Source: Leishmania donovani (Eukaryota; Euglenozoa; Kinetoplastea; Trypanosomatida; Trypanosomatidae). From it: a stretch of 64,000 nt of DNA. A program made the position numbers and the translations under genes. Where the stretch lies: assembly GCF_000227135.1 (NCBI RefSeq), contig NC_018231.1, forward strand, positions 163,316-227,315, in the 5' to 3' direction. Positions within the stretch are counted from its first letter, which is position 1. Every line of letters begins with the position of its first letter. Positions 1-11,057 of this stretch are shown piece by piece. Below the pieces are notes generated by a model. The model was not told the DNA's origin, ran no database searches, and was given only the letters and a program-made list of their open reading frames with translations.

Positions 1-199
1 TCCCGCAAAGAATAATAAAAAAAGAAAGAAAACGCTATGGGGTACGGAGAGGACACCACCAGTGCACACATCGATATCGCCAACTACGAGGTGTCGCAAC
101 ACGCCCGCTCCTTCCACCTCTCAACACGAATGCGCAGGCTGTACTGCGTGAGTTGATGCATGTCGCCGACTTGTAGCAAGAGCAACCCAGTAGCCACCT
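1..199 (-). other. 3' flank of the protein kinase gene
   Basis: This is sequence downstream of the kinase stop codon on the minus strand, presumably the start of its 3' UTR. It begins with a short A-rich stretch on the plus strand. I see no gene in it. Confidence 0.6.
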
Positions 200-3100
200 C
201 TAATAGCGTCTGCGTGGTGGCATCTCCTCCAGCTCCTCGTCCTTGCACGTCATCCACGGTGCACGGAGCAGTGCACGGGCCGTACTGCGACGGTGCGGGT
301 CACGGTGAAAGCAGCAGCGCAGCAGGCCCAGCAGCTCCGCCGGTGTGCCATCTGGCACCCCAGGCGGGAGGTCGGCAACCGACTGCTCGATCTGCTTCAT
401 GAGGTGGTAGGCGTTGCTCCCCGACGTTGGCCACGGTGTGCGGCCAAAGACTTCGAGAACGAGGCATCCAAAGGACCAGATGTCTGCCGAGGCGGTGTAG
501 CCGACCGGTGCTGGCGGTGACGTAGCCTTTCTGCTGCTCCCGTGCCCGCCATCGTTGCCTTCACCGCTCGAAGACGCTAGAGAGCTCGCTGTTGGCGTCG
601 CCATGCACGGCGGCCCCGAGGCCTGAATGATCTCCGGTGCCATGAACATGGGGGTGCCGACCATCGTCTGCGCCACGCCGGTGGTGTCGAACCACTGATA
701 TTCCGCCATGGTCGTGAAGCGCGAGTCTGTCGCGGCGGTGCGTGTGGTGGCGATGCTGCTGGTGGTCCCCTCGCTGTCAGCGGTGCCGTGGACGTTGTTC
801 GTCAACACGATGCGCCGCGAGCACCCAAAGTCCGCCAACTTCGCTACATCGTCTGCGCTGATGAGGACATTATCGCCCTTCACATCCCGGTGAATAAAGT
901 TGTTGCGGTGCAGGTAGGCGAGGCCTTTGAGCACATCGCGCAGGTAGCGTCGAGCCACCCTCACTGGCAGCTGACCGCCAGGCGACCGGCGAACGACGCT
1001 GGAGATGGTGCCGCGGTTGCACAACTCCATCACGATCTCCACCTGGACAGGAATGCGGGCAGCGGCGTTGCGCTGCGGCGACTGGCTTGCGGAGAAAGCG
1101 CCGTCGCAGACGGCGGCTTTGCCGTTGTCGACATAGTGACGACCGGCGCTGTCGTACCGCCGCTCACCGACCCTTTCGCTGTCTCTCCCAGCTGCCGCCG
1201 CGCCAGAGAGGCCCTTGCCATTGGTGCTGCCACCGTCACGGCACTGCTGCTGTTGCTGCTGGTGTAGTTCCAAGTATCGGTCCTGCACTGGCGTGACCTG
1301 GCAGCGCAGGCACGTGACGATGTTCTCGTGGTGCAGCTTCTCCATCATCTCCACCTCGCGTAGAAGCACGAGGAGCGCCTCCTGCTGGGAGGGCGACATG
1401 TACGCTGCATCCGCGGCAGCGGCAGCAGCAGCGCTTGTGGGGGTGCCGCTATTTTCAGTGTACCGAGCCTGCCTGCTGCTCTGGCCGTCGCCGTCATCGC
1501 CAGAGGTGTCGAGGTCGACCGGTATGGGAACGCCGACCTCTAGCACCTTCACTGCCACCGGGGTCTGCTTGCGGTCTTCCAGGACACCCTCGTATACCAC
1601 GCCAGAGGTGCCGCGTCCAATGTAGCCGCGCATGCGCCACTGCACGCGCTTCTCTTGGAGCCTGTGAAAGGCCTCACGCCACTGCCGTGCGCTTAGCCGC
1701 TGCCGCTGCTGTTGTTGTTTCCGCTCTTCGTCCCTCTTTCTTTGCTGCTCCTGCGCACGCCAGCGCTCAATGGCGGTCGTCGGTGAGCCATCGCGGTTGG
1801 TGGAACCGGCGACCGCCGCTCCTGTCGCACTCGTGCGGGCGGCGCGCGCGCGACTCAGCACTACAGCAACATTGACGTTGCCGCCGCCAGCACAAGCACC
1901 GCTCTCCCGTCTCAAGTGATTACCGCGGAGCAGCTCAAGGGTTGACGGTTGAGCCAGCTGCTGCTGCGGCTCGTCCTCGTCTTCCGTCGTTGTGTTCGTG
2001 AGTGTTGTGCTGTAGCGACGGAGCGGACCGCGATGACGGCGGCCCTCGTCGTCTGCCTTATCCTCGCTCGCCACGCTGTCTCTAGCGTATCGGTGAGAGG
2101 CGGCAAAGACCGCCGTGCCACCGTGCCGACTAGCCGCCGTGGCACTCCCGTAGTTATAGCAGTCCGACGTGCCGCTCGCGCTGCCCATCATGTTAGCCGC
2201 CGACGTGTTCGACGCGCTCGGCAAACTGCCGCATCGCACGCTGTCGACAGAGTCGTCGAGACCGTTCACAATATCTGAAGATACGCTCCGCTGGTGCCCG
2301 GAGAAGGCGCCGTGGCTCGGGTGTTCGATGAGGCGGGTGCCCCGTCGCGCACTGCTGACCCCCGCTGCCGCTGCTTCTATTGCGGCGTTGGCTGGTCGCG
2401 GCGTCCGCGGCGTCATCGTGCCTGTGACGGCAGAGGAGGCTCTGCTCTCCGCGTACGCTGGCAGGGGCGGCGCTGGCGGCAAGGTGGCCGTGATGGCCGT
2501 CATCGTTGTCTCCACCGAGGACCCCGCCCTGCTCACGCTGGGGTGACGGATCAAGGTGGAGGTGCGGGAGCACTGCCCTGCTGCCGTCGTCGCCACGGCG
2601 CCGAATACCGGCGCTGCAGCAGCAGGGCTGGAGGAGGCGAGAGAGACGGAGCGGTTCGGGCTGGGCGAGGTGGCGCTGTCCACGTAGCCAACGCTGCCGC
2701 TAGCACTTGGTGTCGTGGCGTCCGCAGCGGTGGCAGCGACCATGGCACCGCCGCCGCTGCGGCTGCTGCTAACCCGGCCCCCCACCGTGTAGCTGCGCGC
2801 GCGATAGTGACGGCGGTGTTGATCCTCCTGGTCAGACGCGGCGGCGGGCACTGCAGACGGTAAAAGGCGAGGCGAGGTGCCGAGGTTCACAGTCGGCATA
2901 CTGGAGAGGTGACCCCGCCACGCGGGCGACGGCGGATGGCCCGGCTGCTGCTGTTGGTGCGGTTGCGGATGCGGCGCAGCCGAGGCGCTTTCCGGATATG
3001 GAAGCGCACAGTCATTGACGCCATGCGTCGCGGCTGCGTGGTGGTGGTTGCTGTTCTTGCCGTTATAGATGCCGGCAGCAGTGTGGAAGCCGCTCATGCT

Positions 3101-4192
3101 GCTGCTGCTGCGCAGGCCGCCGTTGGAGCCGCTTGCGTAACTCCGCTGCGAGACGGCCTGCGCCCTGGACACGGAGGGATGGTGGTGCACACGTCCGTGA
3201 TTGCCGCAGAAGCTGCTGTTCCGACGTGAATTCGCACCCGACGAGAAGGGCCGGCGATGCGCTGCCGTAGCCTCCGCTACCTGGTTGCTGTGTGTCATGT
3301 CGAGGACCACGGCACGGTCACGCATGTTCGGCGGCAGCAGCGCCTGCTTCATGTCGGACGGATGTATCGCCTTCACAAAAGTGTTGAAGTAACCAACGCC
3401 GTGCACCGTGGGCACACAGCTGCCTGAGGACGGACCGACGCTGCTGCTGCTGCCGGCGCCACCCACCATGGACGACGACGAGGACCCCACGTTTGTGGCC
3501 GCTGCCGCCGTGGTTTGCATGTTCATTGCCGGGGCGGCCGCAGCTGCTGTGCCGTCCCCGCTGCGCCCATGCGTGTGGAGAATGTACGGGGTGTAACTAG
3601 GTGAGTTCATAATCCGGGAGGAGCCACAGCTATTCGGGTTGTTGTTGCTGTTGGCCACGTCGTCGTGGTGGCGCGGGGTGAGCTTAGGCGAGACACATCC
3701 GCTAACGGCTGGGAACTTGAAGGGCGACGACGCTGCTGCGCCTCCTGCGCCTGTTGGGGTTCCGGTCACTGTCGCAGTCGAGGTGGGCGACACTGCATCG
3801 CCGAGCGCGCCCGAGGCACTTCCGAAGCTGCCGTGGCGCTGGCGTGTATTGGGAGTCCGCCCTCCGGCGACACCTGTGGCAGCACCGAGGTCGCGGCTCA
3901 CGCCTATCGAGCTGTCGCGCTGCGCGTTCACAGGGCGACTGCCGGAGCGCGTCTTGCGAAGTGTGATGTGGATCGAGCGTGCTCGTCGATAGTGTTGACG
4001 CGGTTGCGCACCGCTACCACTAACACTGTTGATGCGACCGCCTTCGACACCCGCCGTCTTTGGCGCTGCTGGGTGGGAGGTTTCACAGCCTGCGATAGAA
4101 GACGACGACGTCAGCTGCTGCTGCTGCAGCTGATATCGCTGGGGATGGAGGCGATTCAGATGTCTTCCATCTCCTCTGCTTGTTGGAACCAT
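200..4192 (-). CDS. STE11/MAPKKK-like serine/threonine protein kinase
   Basis: Predicted 1330-residue protein with a C-terminal kinase domain. Visible motifs are a glycine loop GRGTSG, catalytic Lys in AVKVLE (K882), HRDVKGDN (Asp 1103), DFG (Asp 1121), GTPMFMAPE and a DIWSFGC segment. HRDVKGDN and GTPxxMAPE are typical of STE-group kinases, so a MAPKKK-type role in a phosphorylation cascade is likely; the target is unknown. Residues 1 to about 830 are low complexity, rich in Ser, Ala, Gly, His and Gln, with no recognised domain. Extra low-complexity loops sit between the alphaC region and the hinge, and between DFG and APE. The start chosen is the first ATG of the frame (codon 4190-4192); the open frame continues 14 codons upstream only to a GTG. 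The stop is TAG. It is the last gene of the unit in this window. Confidence 0.93.
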   Translation of the reverse strand: MVPTSRGDGRHLNRLHPQRYQLQQQQLTSSSSIAGCETSHPAAPKTAGVEGGRINSVSGSGAQPRQHYRRARSIHITLRKTRSGSRPVNAQRDSSIGVSRDLGAATGVAGGRTPNTRQRHGSFGSASGALGDAVSPTSTATVTGTPTGAGGAAASSPFKFPAVSGCVSPKLTPRHHDDVANSNNNPNSCGSSRIMNSPSYTPYILHTHGRSGDGTAAAAAPAMNMQTTAAAATNVGSSSSSMVGGAGSSSSVGPSSGSCVPTVHGVGYFNTFVKAIHPSDMKQALLPPNMRDRAVVLDMTHSNQVAEATAAHRRPFSSGANSRRNSSFCGNHGRVHHHPSVSRAQAVSQRSYASGSNGGLRSSSSMSGFHTAAGIYNGKNSNHHHAAATHGVNDCALPYPESASAAPHPQPHQQQQPGHPPSPAWRGHLSSMPTVNLGTSPRLLPSAVPAAASDQEDQHRRHYRARSYTVGGRVSSSRSGGGAMVAATAADATTPSASGSVGYVDSATSPSPNRSVSLASSSPAAAAPVFGAVATTAAGQCSRTSTLIRHPSVSRAGSSVETTMTAITATLPPAPPLPAYAESRASSAVTGTMTPRTPRPANAAIEAAAAGVSSARRGTRLIEHPSHGAFSGHQRSVSSDIVNGLDDSVDSVRCGSLPSASNTSAANMMGSASGTSDCYNYGSATAASRHGGTAVFAASHRYARDSVASEDKADDEGRRHRGPLRRYSTTLTNTTTEDEDEPQQQLAQPSTLELLRGNHLRRESGACAGGGNVNVAVVLSRARAARTSATGAAVAGSTNRDGSPTTAIERWRAQEQQRKRDEERKQQQQRQRLSARQWREAFHRLQEKRVQWRMRGYIGRGTSGVVYEGVLEDRKQTPVAVKVLEVGVPIPVDLDTSGDDGDGQSSRQARYTENSGTPTSAAAAAAADAAYMSPSQQEALLVLLREVEMMEKLHHENIVTCLRCQVTPVQDRYLELHQQQQQQCRDGGSTNGKGLSGAAAAGRDSERVGERRYDSAGRHYVDNGKAAVCDGAFSASQSPQRNAAARIPVQVEIVMELCNRGTISSVVRRSPGGQLPVRVARRYLRDVLKGLAYLHRNNFIHRDVKGDNVLISADDVAKLADFGCSRRIVLTNNVHGTADSEGTTSSIATTRTAATDSRFTTMAEYQWFDTTGVAQTMVGTPMFMAPEIIQASGPPCMATPTASSLASSSGEGNDGGHGSSRKATSPPAPVGYTASADIWSFGCLVLEVFGRTPWPTSGSNAYHLMKQIEQSVADLPPGVPDGTPAELLGLLRCCFHRDPHRRSTARALLRAPWMTCKDEELEEMPPRRRY

Positions 4193-5827
4193 GGCTTCTA
4201 TAGCAGCGTTCTCCGCCACGATGTACTGCGACACCCAAGCCCGTCTCTCTCGGCGACTGCGTGTCGTCTACGCAAGGCGTCGGCCTGCTCCCGGACACCC
4301 TTCCTTTCTATGAATGCTCCGAAACGGAGGGGGGATGCAGAGAGGCAGTGCTGCCGGTGATGGCTCTTGACGGTGATGTCTCGATAGCGACGCAGATGCA
4401 AAATACTTCGAGCGATGAAAAAACACACAAACTCCCAGCCACAACACGCGCGCCTCGTCTGAGTCTGCTGCGCTCGTGTGTGCGTGCGTGTGTGTGGCGG
4501 TGGCGATGGTGGCGGAGACGGTGGTGAGAGTGAGGCGATGCCGTACAGAACACACAAACACACACACGCACACACACACACGTAAAGCAACGATAACACG
4601 GCACGATATCCGGTTCCTTTAGCGGAAGGACGAGGGTCACCTAAGCACGGCGCGACACGCGGGAGGGATGTGCGTGTGTGTGTGTGTGCGTGGGGAGGGA
4701 AAGGGGTGCACACCGACACGCACACACAGAGAGAGGATAAAAGAACCCAGCCAATGAGCAGGCGATGTGGAGGTGATGTGTTCAGCAGTGGCAGAGGCCG
4801 CTGACGACAAGAGGGGGAGGTACTATGAGAGCCACACACACACACACACGCACACATATTCGTATGCGCGCGCGCCGTCAGACCCTGAACTCAAGAGAGA
4901 GCCGCCCACGTTTCTTGAGCAATGAAGCCGGAAACTACAACAGCAGCAGTGGAAGCAGCAGGAGGGAGAGAGGGAGCGAGAGCGCTGCGCGCGAGGTGAC
5001 GCTGCGTGGTGGTGGTGAACAGGGGAGAGGTGAAAAAGTCGGTTGACCCGCCACAGTACTCGGGGGTATCGATGGCGAAGCAGGAGGCTAGGGATATGGG
5101 GTGCACCCCAGATATGTTGAGCAAGCACCTAGAGAGGGAGAGGCTCGAGAGTGGGAGGAGGAGAGAGGTGCGAGCAACGGTAGGGGCAAAACAGGAGACA
5201 AGGTTGTGCCGTGCCGCGATGCCGCCATCACGACACGTGAACTCACCACAAAGCAAACTCGCCCAAGGGCACCGCCGAGCACCGGGGCAGGCGTGCGTAC
5301 GTGTGTCTTTATGACATGGCGGGAGAGACCATGGGGTGGTGGTGGCGGTCGAGGGGACGACGTAGAGAAGCACGCCCATCGAACTGACGTTCCTCCACAC
5401 GTGGGACTTGCTCGCCCTTGTAGACGCCCCCTTCCCCCCGCCCCACAATCCTCAACTGGCGAGCACGCACAGGAGCAGCTAAATCGTCGCTCTTTTTCGT
5501 CTGTGGTTGTTGCTGTTGTTTGCCTGGAGTCAGATCATCTCTCCTTGCTCGCCACACTCTCATAATGGATGGGTGTCTCTCGGCCCAGACTACGCCTGCT
5601 GCAAGTACACAGGGCCGTCCAACCAGCCCGACAGAGGTGCGTGTGTGTGTGTGAAGAAGGCGGCGACGATACAACAAGCAGAGAACAGAGGGTGCATGAT
5701 GGGAGCGGGCGGCGACCATCCGTTACTCTCGCCAACACCGCCCCCTCCCCAGCAAGAAGGCATATGGCAAACAAAAACATAAAAAAAAACAAAGACAACG
5801 AGGAGATGAACAGAGAGGGAGACTCGC

Positions 5828-5830
5828 ACA

Positions 5831-5870
<40 letters not shown>

Positions 5871-5872
5871 CA
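5828..5872. repeat. ACGC tetranucleotide microsatellite
   Basis: About eleven near-perfect copies of a four-base ACGC unit in the long calpain 3' flank. Confidence 0.9.
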
Positions 5873-6568
5873 CGAGTAAAGCGCAAGCATACATTGATAC
5901 CCACATAGGCACAAACATACAGAATACCAGACACACACACACACACACAGACACATAGACAGGCACCGAGACGCCACTCGACAAAAGTGGTCACAGCAAG
6001 GCAGGGGGCGTGCATGTGTCTGTGGATGCGTGAAGGAAGGCGTGCGGATGGGGAGAGATGGTGAGAGTGAGGGAGAGGACATGATGAGAGGTGTGGGAGA
6101 GGGGAGGGGAGGGGGGAGGAAGAGGGTACGAGGAGACGCACGGAGTGGCGCTCATCAAGGCACGTGCATACGCACAGTCAAAGTCCAACAAAACAAGAGG
6201 AGTCGCCAACAACAACACGAGCACCTAGGATGAAGGGTGGGGCGGGGTAGGTGACACAGCGAGAGAGAGCGGGGGTACAGCCACGAAATGAGGCAAGATA
6301 TCAAGCAGAGCACATTCATGACATGCATGCAAGGTGCGCAAGGGTCGTAGATACTTGATGAAGCCTTCTCCGTTGTTTTCGTTTGCTCGTGGAGCGCATA
6401 GAGAGCGTGCACCTAAGTTCAGTGGTACTGTGCGCACCCTGTTGCATCTGTGTCTATCCGTGATGGCGTGCACGTGTGCCCTTCGCTCCGTGCGTTTCAC
6501 GCCGACCTTCGATTACTTCAAAGGGCGATCGCGGCAGTCATGTTGCCGTCGGAGGGTGAGACACACAC

Positions 6569-6610
6569 CGACACACACACACACATATGTATACATATGT
6601 ATATATATAG
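6569..6610. repeat. CA then TATGTA microsatellite
   Basis: A CA run passes directly into an AT-rich stretch of ATGTATAC/TATATA units, unlike the surrounding GC-rich DNA. Confidence 0.8.
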
Positions 6611-7600
6611 AGAGACAACACCAACGCATGTCCACTTCGACACACGACTGTCGAAGGGGGAGAGAGAGGAGAGAGAGGGACACAAATAATAACAGGACAC
6701 GCGCAAGAGAAACAACGACAACGGGGGACAACACAGAATGTGGTGACTATGAAAACCTGAAGAATAATCAGAATCACTGCTACTGCTCTAGCAAGGGTGA
6801 TGCATGAGGTGGCTTGGTGGAGTGGGAGGGGGGAGGCGGAGAGGCACAGGTATGGGGTTGTGTATGTACGTATGTATGTGTGCGTGTGAGGTGGTGGCGC
6901 TGGTGCGGGCAAGCGATGACGGCAACATCCACCAACCCACCCCCATCTACTCCCATCCCCCAAAACAGACGTGCACACATACCGAAGCACTCCACAGAAG
7001 CAGACGCAAGTGGCGCACTGTTCCGTCTGCGTGTGCTCGACGTGCCTGTGAGTTTGAAATCTGTAATTAGTAGATACACTGGTATAGCACGAAAAAAATT
7101 GAATAGGTGCGGCGACATGTGTGCTACACGACATTCTAGGCGAACCCCACCAATCCTTCACCTCAGCCGTTTCTCCTGCTGACCACCGTCAGTTGAAGGC
7201 TGACGAGAGGCAGCGGCGTGGGTGGGTGGGGGAGAGTGGTAAGGGTTGAGGTGGGTGTTGGTAGTGAGGGGTGGGTCTGGGGGGAGGGGGGGGAGGGACA
7301 AGAGCAGTGCCACGTCGACTTGTTTCTGTCCAAGTACACACAGACAGACGTGCAGAAAAACACAGATGGAGAGAGAGGTGGGGCATGGACGGATGAGCTG
7401 GAGTTCAGCAACGGGCGAATCGAAGCAAACCCAAGCGTACAAAGAGCAGAGGTGGTGGTGGTTGGAAACAACAACAACGGCAAGCAAGAGAGACACGAAA
7501 ACACGCACGGCACGCCAATCAGCACCGTTGACACACACACACACACACCCATGTATACACATATACAAAAAGCCTAAGATGTGTACACAGAATGTACATG

Positions 7601-7722
7601 GAATATATATATATATATTAGATACATATGCACAGATACATATATACGCATATACACACATATATACACACATATGTATATATATATATATATGTATATA
7701 TGTATATGCGTATATATGTATG
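7601..7722. repeat. AT-rich TA/TATG/TACA repeat block
   Basis: About 120 bases made almost only of TA, TATG, TACA and CATA units. The tract is close to self-complementary and could extrude or slip. It lies in the calpain 3' flank. Confidence 0.85.
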
Positions 7723-8489
7723 GACAAACCGGCACCGGCATACGTGAAACCAAAACGTGAACAACAACAAAGAGAGCGACGCAGCTTCGAGAAGGAAAGT
7801 CGCTACGCGATCGGGAGGAGATGGAGAGGGGGAGGGGGAGGGCAGAAAAGGACCGGTGCAGCACTCCTCGAGCGACCGCACGAGAGGGCAAGTACCCCCC
7901 GCTCCTTCTTTCGGTATCATCTGCGACAGTGGGGCTGCAAGCGATGAGGGATGCGTGTGTTGGTGTGCAGGGGTGCTGTGGTGGAACGCAAGAGACACAC
8001 ACACACACACACACGCCCCCATATGCTCACAGATTTGTTTGGATGGACTCCTCCGCTGTCAAACAACTGGAAAAGAAGAGATGGGAGCCCAGGGAAGAGA
8101 GCGAGAGAGACAGGTAGAGAGAGGATGCGGGCGGGCGTGTGGGTGCCTGAGGAAGCGAGCGGCACCGGAAGCCGTGATGTGCTTCCGGAGAAAAGAGTCG
8201 CACTCACTCCCTCTCAAACACCAACACCCTCCCTCTTTCCCTCCCTCCTCGTCCCTCTTCCAACGGCGCCATACCTGGCATCACTTTGGCCATGTCGCGT
8301 CGGCCACCTCATTTTATCGAACATCACCGAACGCAACCGACGTTGACAAGGACACGACGGCTGTGCTGAAGCTCATCGCATTCTCGCACACACGCACCCT
8401 CTTTCCTCGTCTCTCTCTCTCTCACGCATCCCTAACGCACAGCCATAGGGAAAATGTTTCTTTTTGTTGAGAAGAGGCCTGAGGCGATC

Positions 8490-11057
8490 TCAGTAGATGG
8501 CCGTGCCGGCCTTCTCCTGCGCATAGCCGCAGTTGCTCTCCTTGGTCTGGAAGTACAGCTCCTCCTCGTGCGGCTCCACGTCGTCCGTCGGGAACTTCGG
8601 AAAGTTCTCAAAGACGGCGTTGCCCTCGCCTATCTTGCACATGACCACGACGATGTTATCACCGATCTCCTCATCCGCCTCGAAACCGATGGTCACGGCA
8701 ATCTCCTTCGCTTTCACGCTTGGCGCGTTCCGGAAGAGGTGGACGTAGTCGTTGACGTAGTAGATCGGATGCACAAAATCGCGCATGTCCTCGCCTCCGC
8801 CGTTGCCGTTGCCGACTGTCTCGTCGCCCTCCATGAGGCGCGGAATGAGCAGGTACGGCGCGGCACTCGGCTCCAGGTGGCACGTCATGGCAATCTCGCG
8901 CGCCTGCAGGAACAGCCACGCGTTGTCCGACGGCTGCGTCATGTCAGTCGAGGAGTTCTGCACGACCTGGTACACGTCCGTCTCTTTGGGCACCGGCGCG
9001 GCAAGCGACAGCATCACGGGTGGGTAGTCTATGTTGTTCGGGTCGGACTCGGCCGCACCTGCCTCGTCGACGTGCATGCCGCGGTGGTCCATGTTCGACA
9101 AGATGAACGTGACGTCCATCGGCGCCTTCACCGACACCTGAAAGACGGCGCCGGGCTTGCAGTCGGCGAAGGTAATGGGCACGCGCGCGTCGTGCGCTGC
9201 CGGCGCGCGGAAAAGTACACCACCGCCGATGAAATACTTGAGCGCATCCTCGAAGGTCATCCAGACGATGCTAGTGTCGCCCTTGTGCTTGCTGAAGCCG
9301 CACGCGGTGGCGATATCGCGGTGCTGTTGCCACTCCAGGGCATCCCACGCCCACGCCCTCGTCCATCCGCTGCCGTGCACCCACGGGTTGCGCAGGCATA
9401 TCAGGCGGATCTGACCCTTTTGGAACTCCTTCACGTCCAGCACGGAGTAGGCGTGGCCGGGCAGGAAGCCGGTACCGGCGAACGCCTCCTCCATCTCGGG
9501 CTGGTCGGAGAAGTCCGGCGAGCTCTGCGCATCCGCCGGAATCGCCGGCGCCTTGCCGGGCGTCGTGAGGATGGCCTGGTAGCCCTTCCTTTGCCACTGG
9601 ATCATCTGCGACTCCAGGTCGCGGCCGTTGTGCACGGCCGCCTTGGCGACCATTTCGTCGATGCGCATGGCCGGGAATCCCGTCATGTCTGTCAGTGCGT
9701 GCATCGGATCACCGGACTGGATCATAGCGTAGCTGCCGTGCATCTTGGCAAACGCCTTCTCGAGAACTGCCGGCCACAGCTCGCACAGGTCGCGGCTGTG
9801 AGCGAAGGCCGGCGCGCCGGCGATGACAGGAAAGTAGTCGTCCACAAGGATACTGCGCCAGAGACCGTTCTTGTTGAAGGACACGCGGTACGCACCGATA
9901 GCGCGCTCGCACCGCGCCGAATCGGCGCCCTTCGGGTGCCGGAACATCTGCATGACCACTGTCGGGTCCTCGGCTTGCGTGGTTACCGCGCACATGAGCC
10001 AGCAGTCACCCAGCTCGCCCTGCTCGACCTCGCCGGGGCAGATGCGGTTGCGGAAGAGTCGAATTTGGTCGTGCAGCTCCGGCTTCACGTACATGCGTGG
10101 CCGGCCCCACGGCAGCCGCTTGAACGGCTTCGCCGCCCCAGACTCGATGGACGACTGCACAGGCGGGAAGGAGAGGTCGACAAAGGGTAGGCCGTTCTCC
10201 AGGCAGATCTGCAGAATGCGCTCCGCATCCGTCTCGTCGCCGGCGATGGCGCGGATGGCGTCCATCTCCACCTGCACAACCTGCTGATTCTGTGCCTCGC
10301 TGCGAGCTTGGAAGTACTCCTGCGACAGCGGCAGCGCGCTCAGCTTGCTCGAGAAGCCGTTCACGAAGCCCTTGATGAAGGGCTCCGTCTCGCCAGGGTA
10401 GACGGTCAACTCCATCACGTACTCGCCCGTGCTTTCATCACGCGTCATCTTCGTGTTTTCGAGCGGCGTGATCTTGCTGTGCTTGCCAAACGTGCACACA
10501 ACGTGGACTTCGAAGGAACGGCTGTCGTTGTAGAAGGCCCACGTCTTGTTCGGTCGGTCAACGATGCGGTAGAGCAACCCGGGCTCCTCGAAGCAGTTCG
10601 TCACCTCGCCCCTGATGTCGGGCTCGCCGTTCACGAACCGTACCTTTGGCGCAGCAGCACCACCGGTAGCCGCAGGGGTTTCCGGGCTCTCGTACACGGG
10701 CTTCTGAGCGGTGCCAATGTCGAACTCGTCCTCCTGGTCTTCCTCGGGCACCTGCAGGTTCACTGGCACCCACTCCCGTGGCGGCTTCGTCGCTGTCTTG
10801 CGTGGCTTCATGAAGGCATTCGTTACCGGCGGCGGCGGCCCGGCCGGCTCTTCCTCAGGGTACCGCGAACCGGCGTGCATCACGGCATCATCTGTGGGCA
10901 GGCCGCGGTCGTCGTGCCCAAGAGGCTGCTCTTTCGCTTCAGCAAAGCCGTGAACATCCTCGGCAGCGATCGGCTTCTCCGCTGCGTCGAACTCGACAGA
11001 GTCGGAGAAGAGGCTGTCGTTGCTGATCACATCCGCCTCCGTCGGTGGGTACGACAT
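8490..11057 (-). CDS. Calpain-like cysteine peptidase with DUF1935 domain
   Basis: Predicted 855-residue protein. An N-terminal acidic/proline-rich region (about 1-135) is followed by a DUF1935-type beta domain (about 140-270, containing GLLYRIV and WAFYNDS). A papain-like calpain core follows (about 310-620) and then a C2-like domain III region. All three catalytic residues of the calpain family are present: Cys 352 in GELGDCWL, His 535 in GHAYSV and Asn 557 in LRNPW. Many trypanosomatid calpain-like proteins have lost one or more of these, so this copy may be an active peptidase. There is no penta-EF-hand domain, and no MG/MGC start for acylation. The ATG at 11055-11057 lies ten bases downstream of a good AG splice acceptor. 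The stop is TGA. The upstream neighbour is a decayed transporter-like gene. Confidence 0.95.
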   Translation of the reverse strand: MSYPPTEADVISNDSLFSDSVEFDAAEKPIAAEDVHGFAEAKEQPLGHDDRGLPTDDAVMHAGSRYPEEEPAGPPPPVTNAFMKPRKTATKPPREWVPVNLQVPEEDQEDEFDIGTAQKPVYESPETPAATGGAAAPKVRFVNGEPDIRGEVTNCFEEPGLLYRIVDRPNKTWAFYNDSRSFEVHVVCTFGKHSKITPLENTKMTRDESTGEYVMELTVYPGETEPFIKGFVNGFSSKLSALPLSQEYFQARSEAQNQQVVQVEMDAIRAIAGDETDAERILQICLENGLPFVDLSFPPVQSSIESGAAKPFKRLPWGRPRMYVKPELHDQIRLFRNRICPGEVEQGELGDCWLMCAVTTQAEDPTVVMQMFRHPKGADSARCERAIGAYRVSFNKNGLWRSILVDDYFPVIAGAPAFAHSRDLCELWPAVLEKAFAKMHGSYAMIQSGDPMHALTDMTGFPAMRIDEMVAKAAVHNGRDLESQMIQWQRKGYQAILTTPGKAPAIPADAQSSPDFSDQPEMEEAFAGTGFLPGHAYSVLDVKEFQKGQIRLICLRNPWVHGSGWTRAWAWDALEWQQHRDIATACGFSKHKGDTSIVWMTFEDALKYFIGGGVLFRAPAAHDARVPITFADCKPGAVFQVSVKAPMDVTFILSNMDHRGMHVDEAGAAESDPNNIDYPPVMLSLAAPVPKETDVYQVVQNSSTDMTQPSDNAWLFLQAREIAMTCHLEPSAAPYLLIPRLMEGDETVGNGNGGGEDMRDFVHPIYYVNDYVHLFRNAPSVKAKEIAVTIGFEADEEIGDNIVVVMCKIGEGNAVFENFPKFPTDDVEPHEEELYFQTKESNCGYAQEKAGTAIY

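Larger units (their letters stand above)
4193..8489 (-). other. Long intergenic/UTR region between calpain and kinase genes
   Basis: About 4.3 kb with no convincing gene. It should hold the calpain 3' UTR and the kinase 5' UTR. The sequence is dominated by CA/TG runs, an ACGC repeat, an AT-rich TA/TG block and polypurine stretches. Open frames here on either strand translate to Cys-Val, His-Thr or Pro/Ser repeats created by the microsatellites. A pyrimidine-rich stretch on the minus strand near 4500-4535 could feed the kinase splice acceptor, but I cannot fix the site. Confidence 0.6.

Noticed and set aside
5309..7727. Many minus-strand open frames with CVCVCV or HTHTHT runs
   Set aside because: They are translations of CA/TG and TA microsatellites and have no conserved features or splice signals.
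8454..10190. 578-codon open frame on the plus strand
   Set aside because: It lies fully antisense to the calpain gene and is an artefact of GC-rich third positions; its translation is His/Arg/Val/Leu-rich with no motif.
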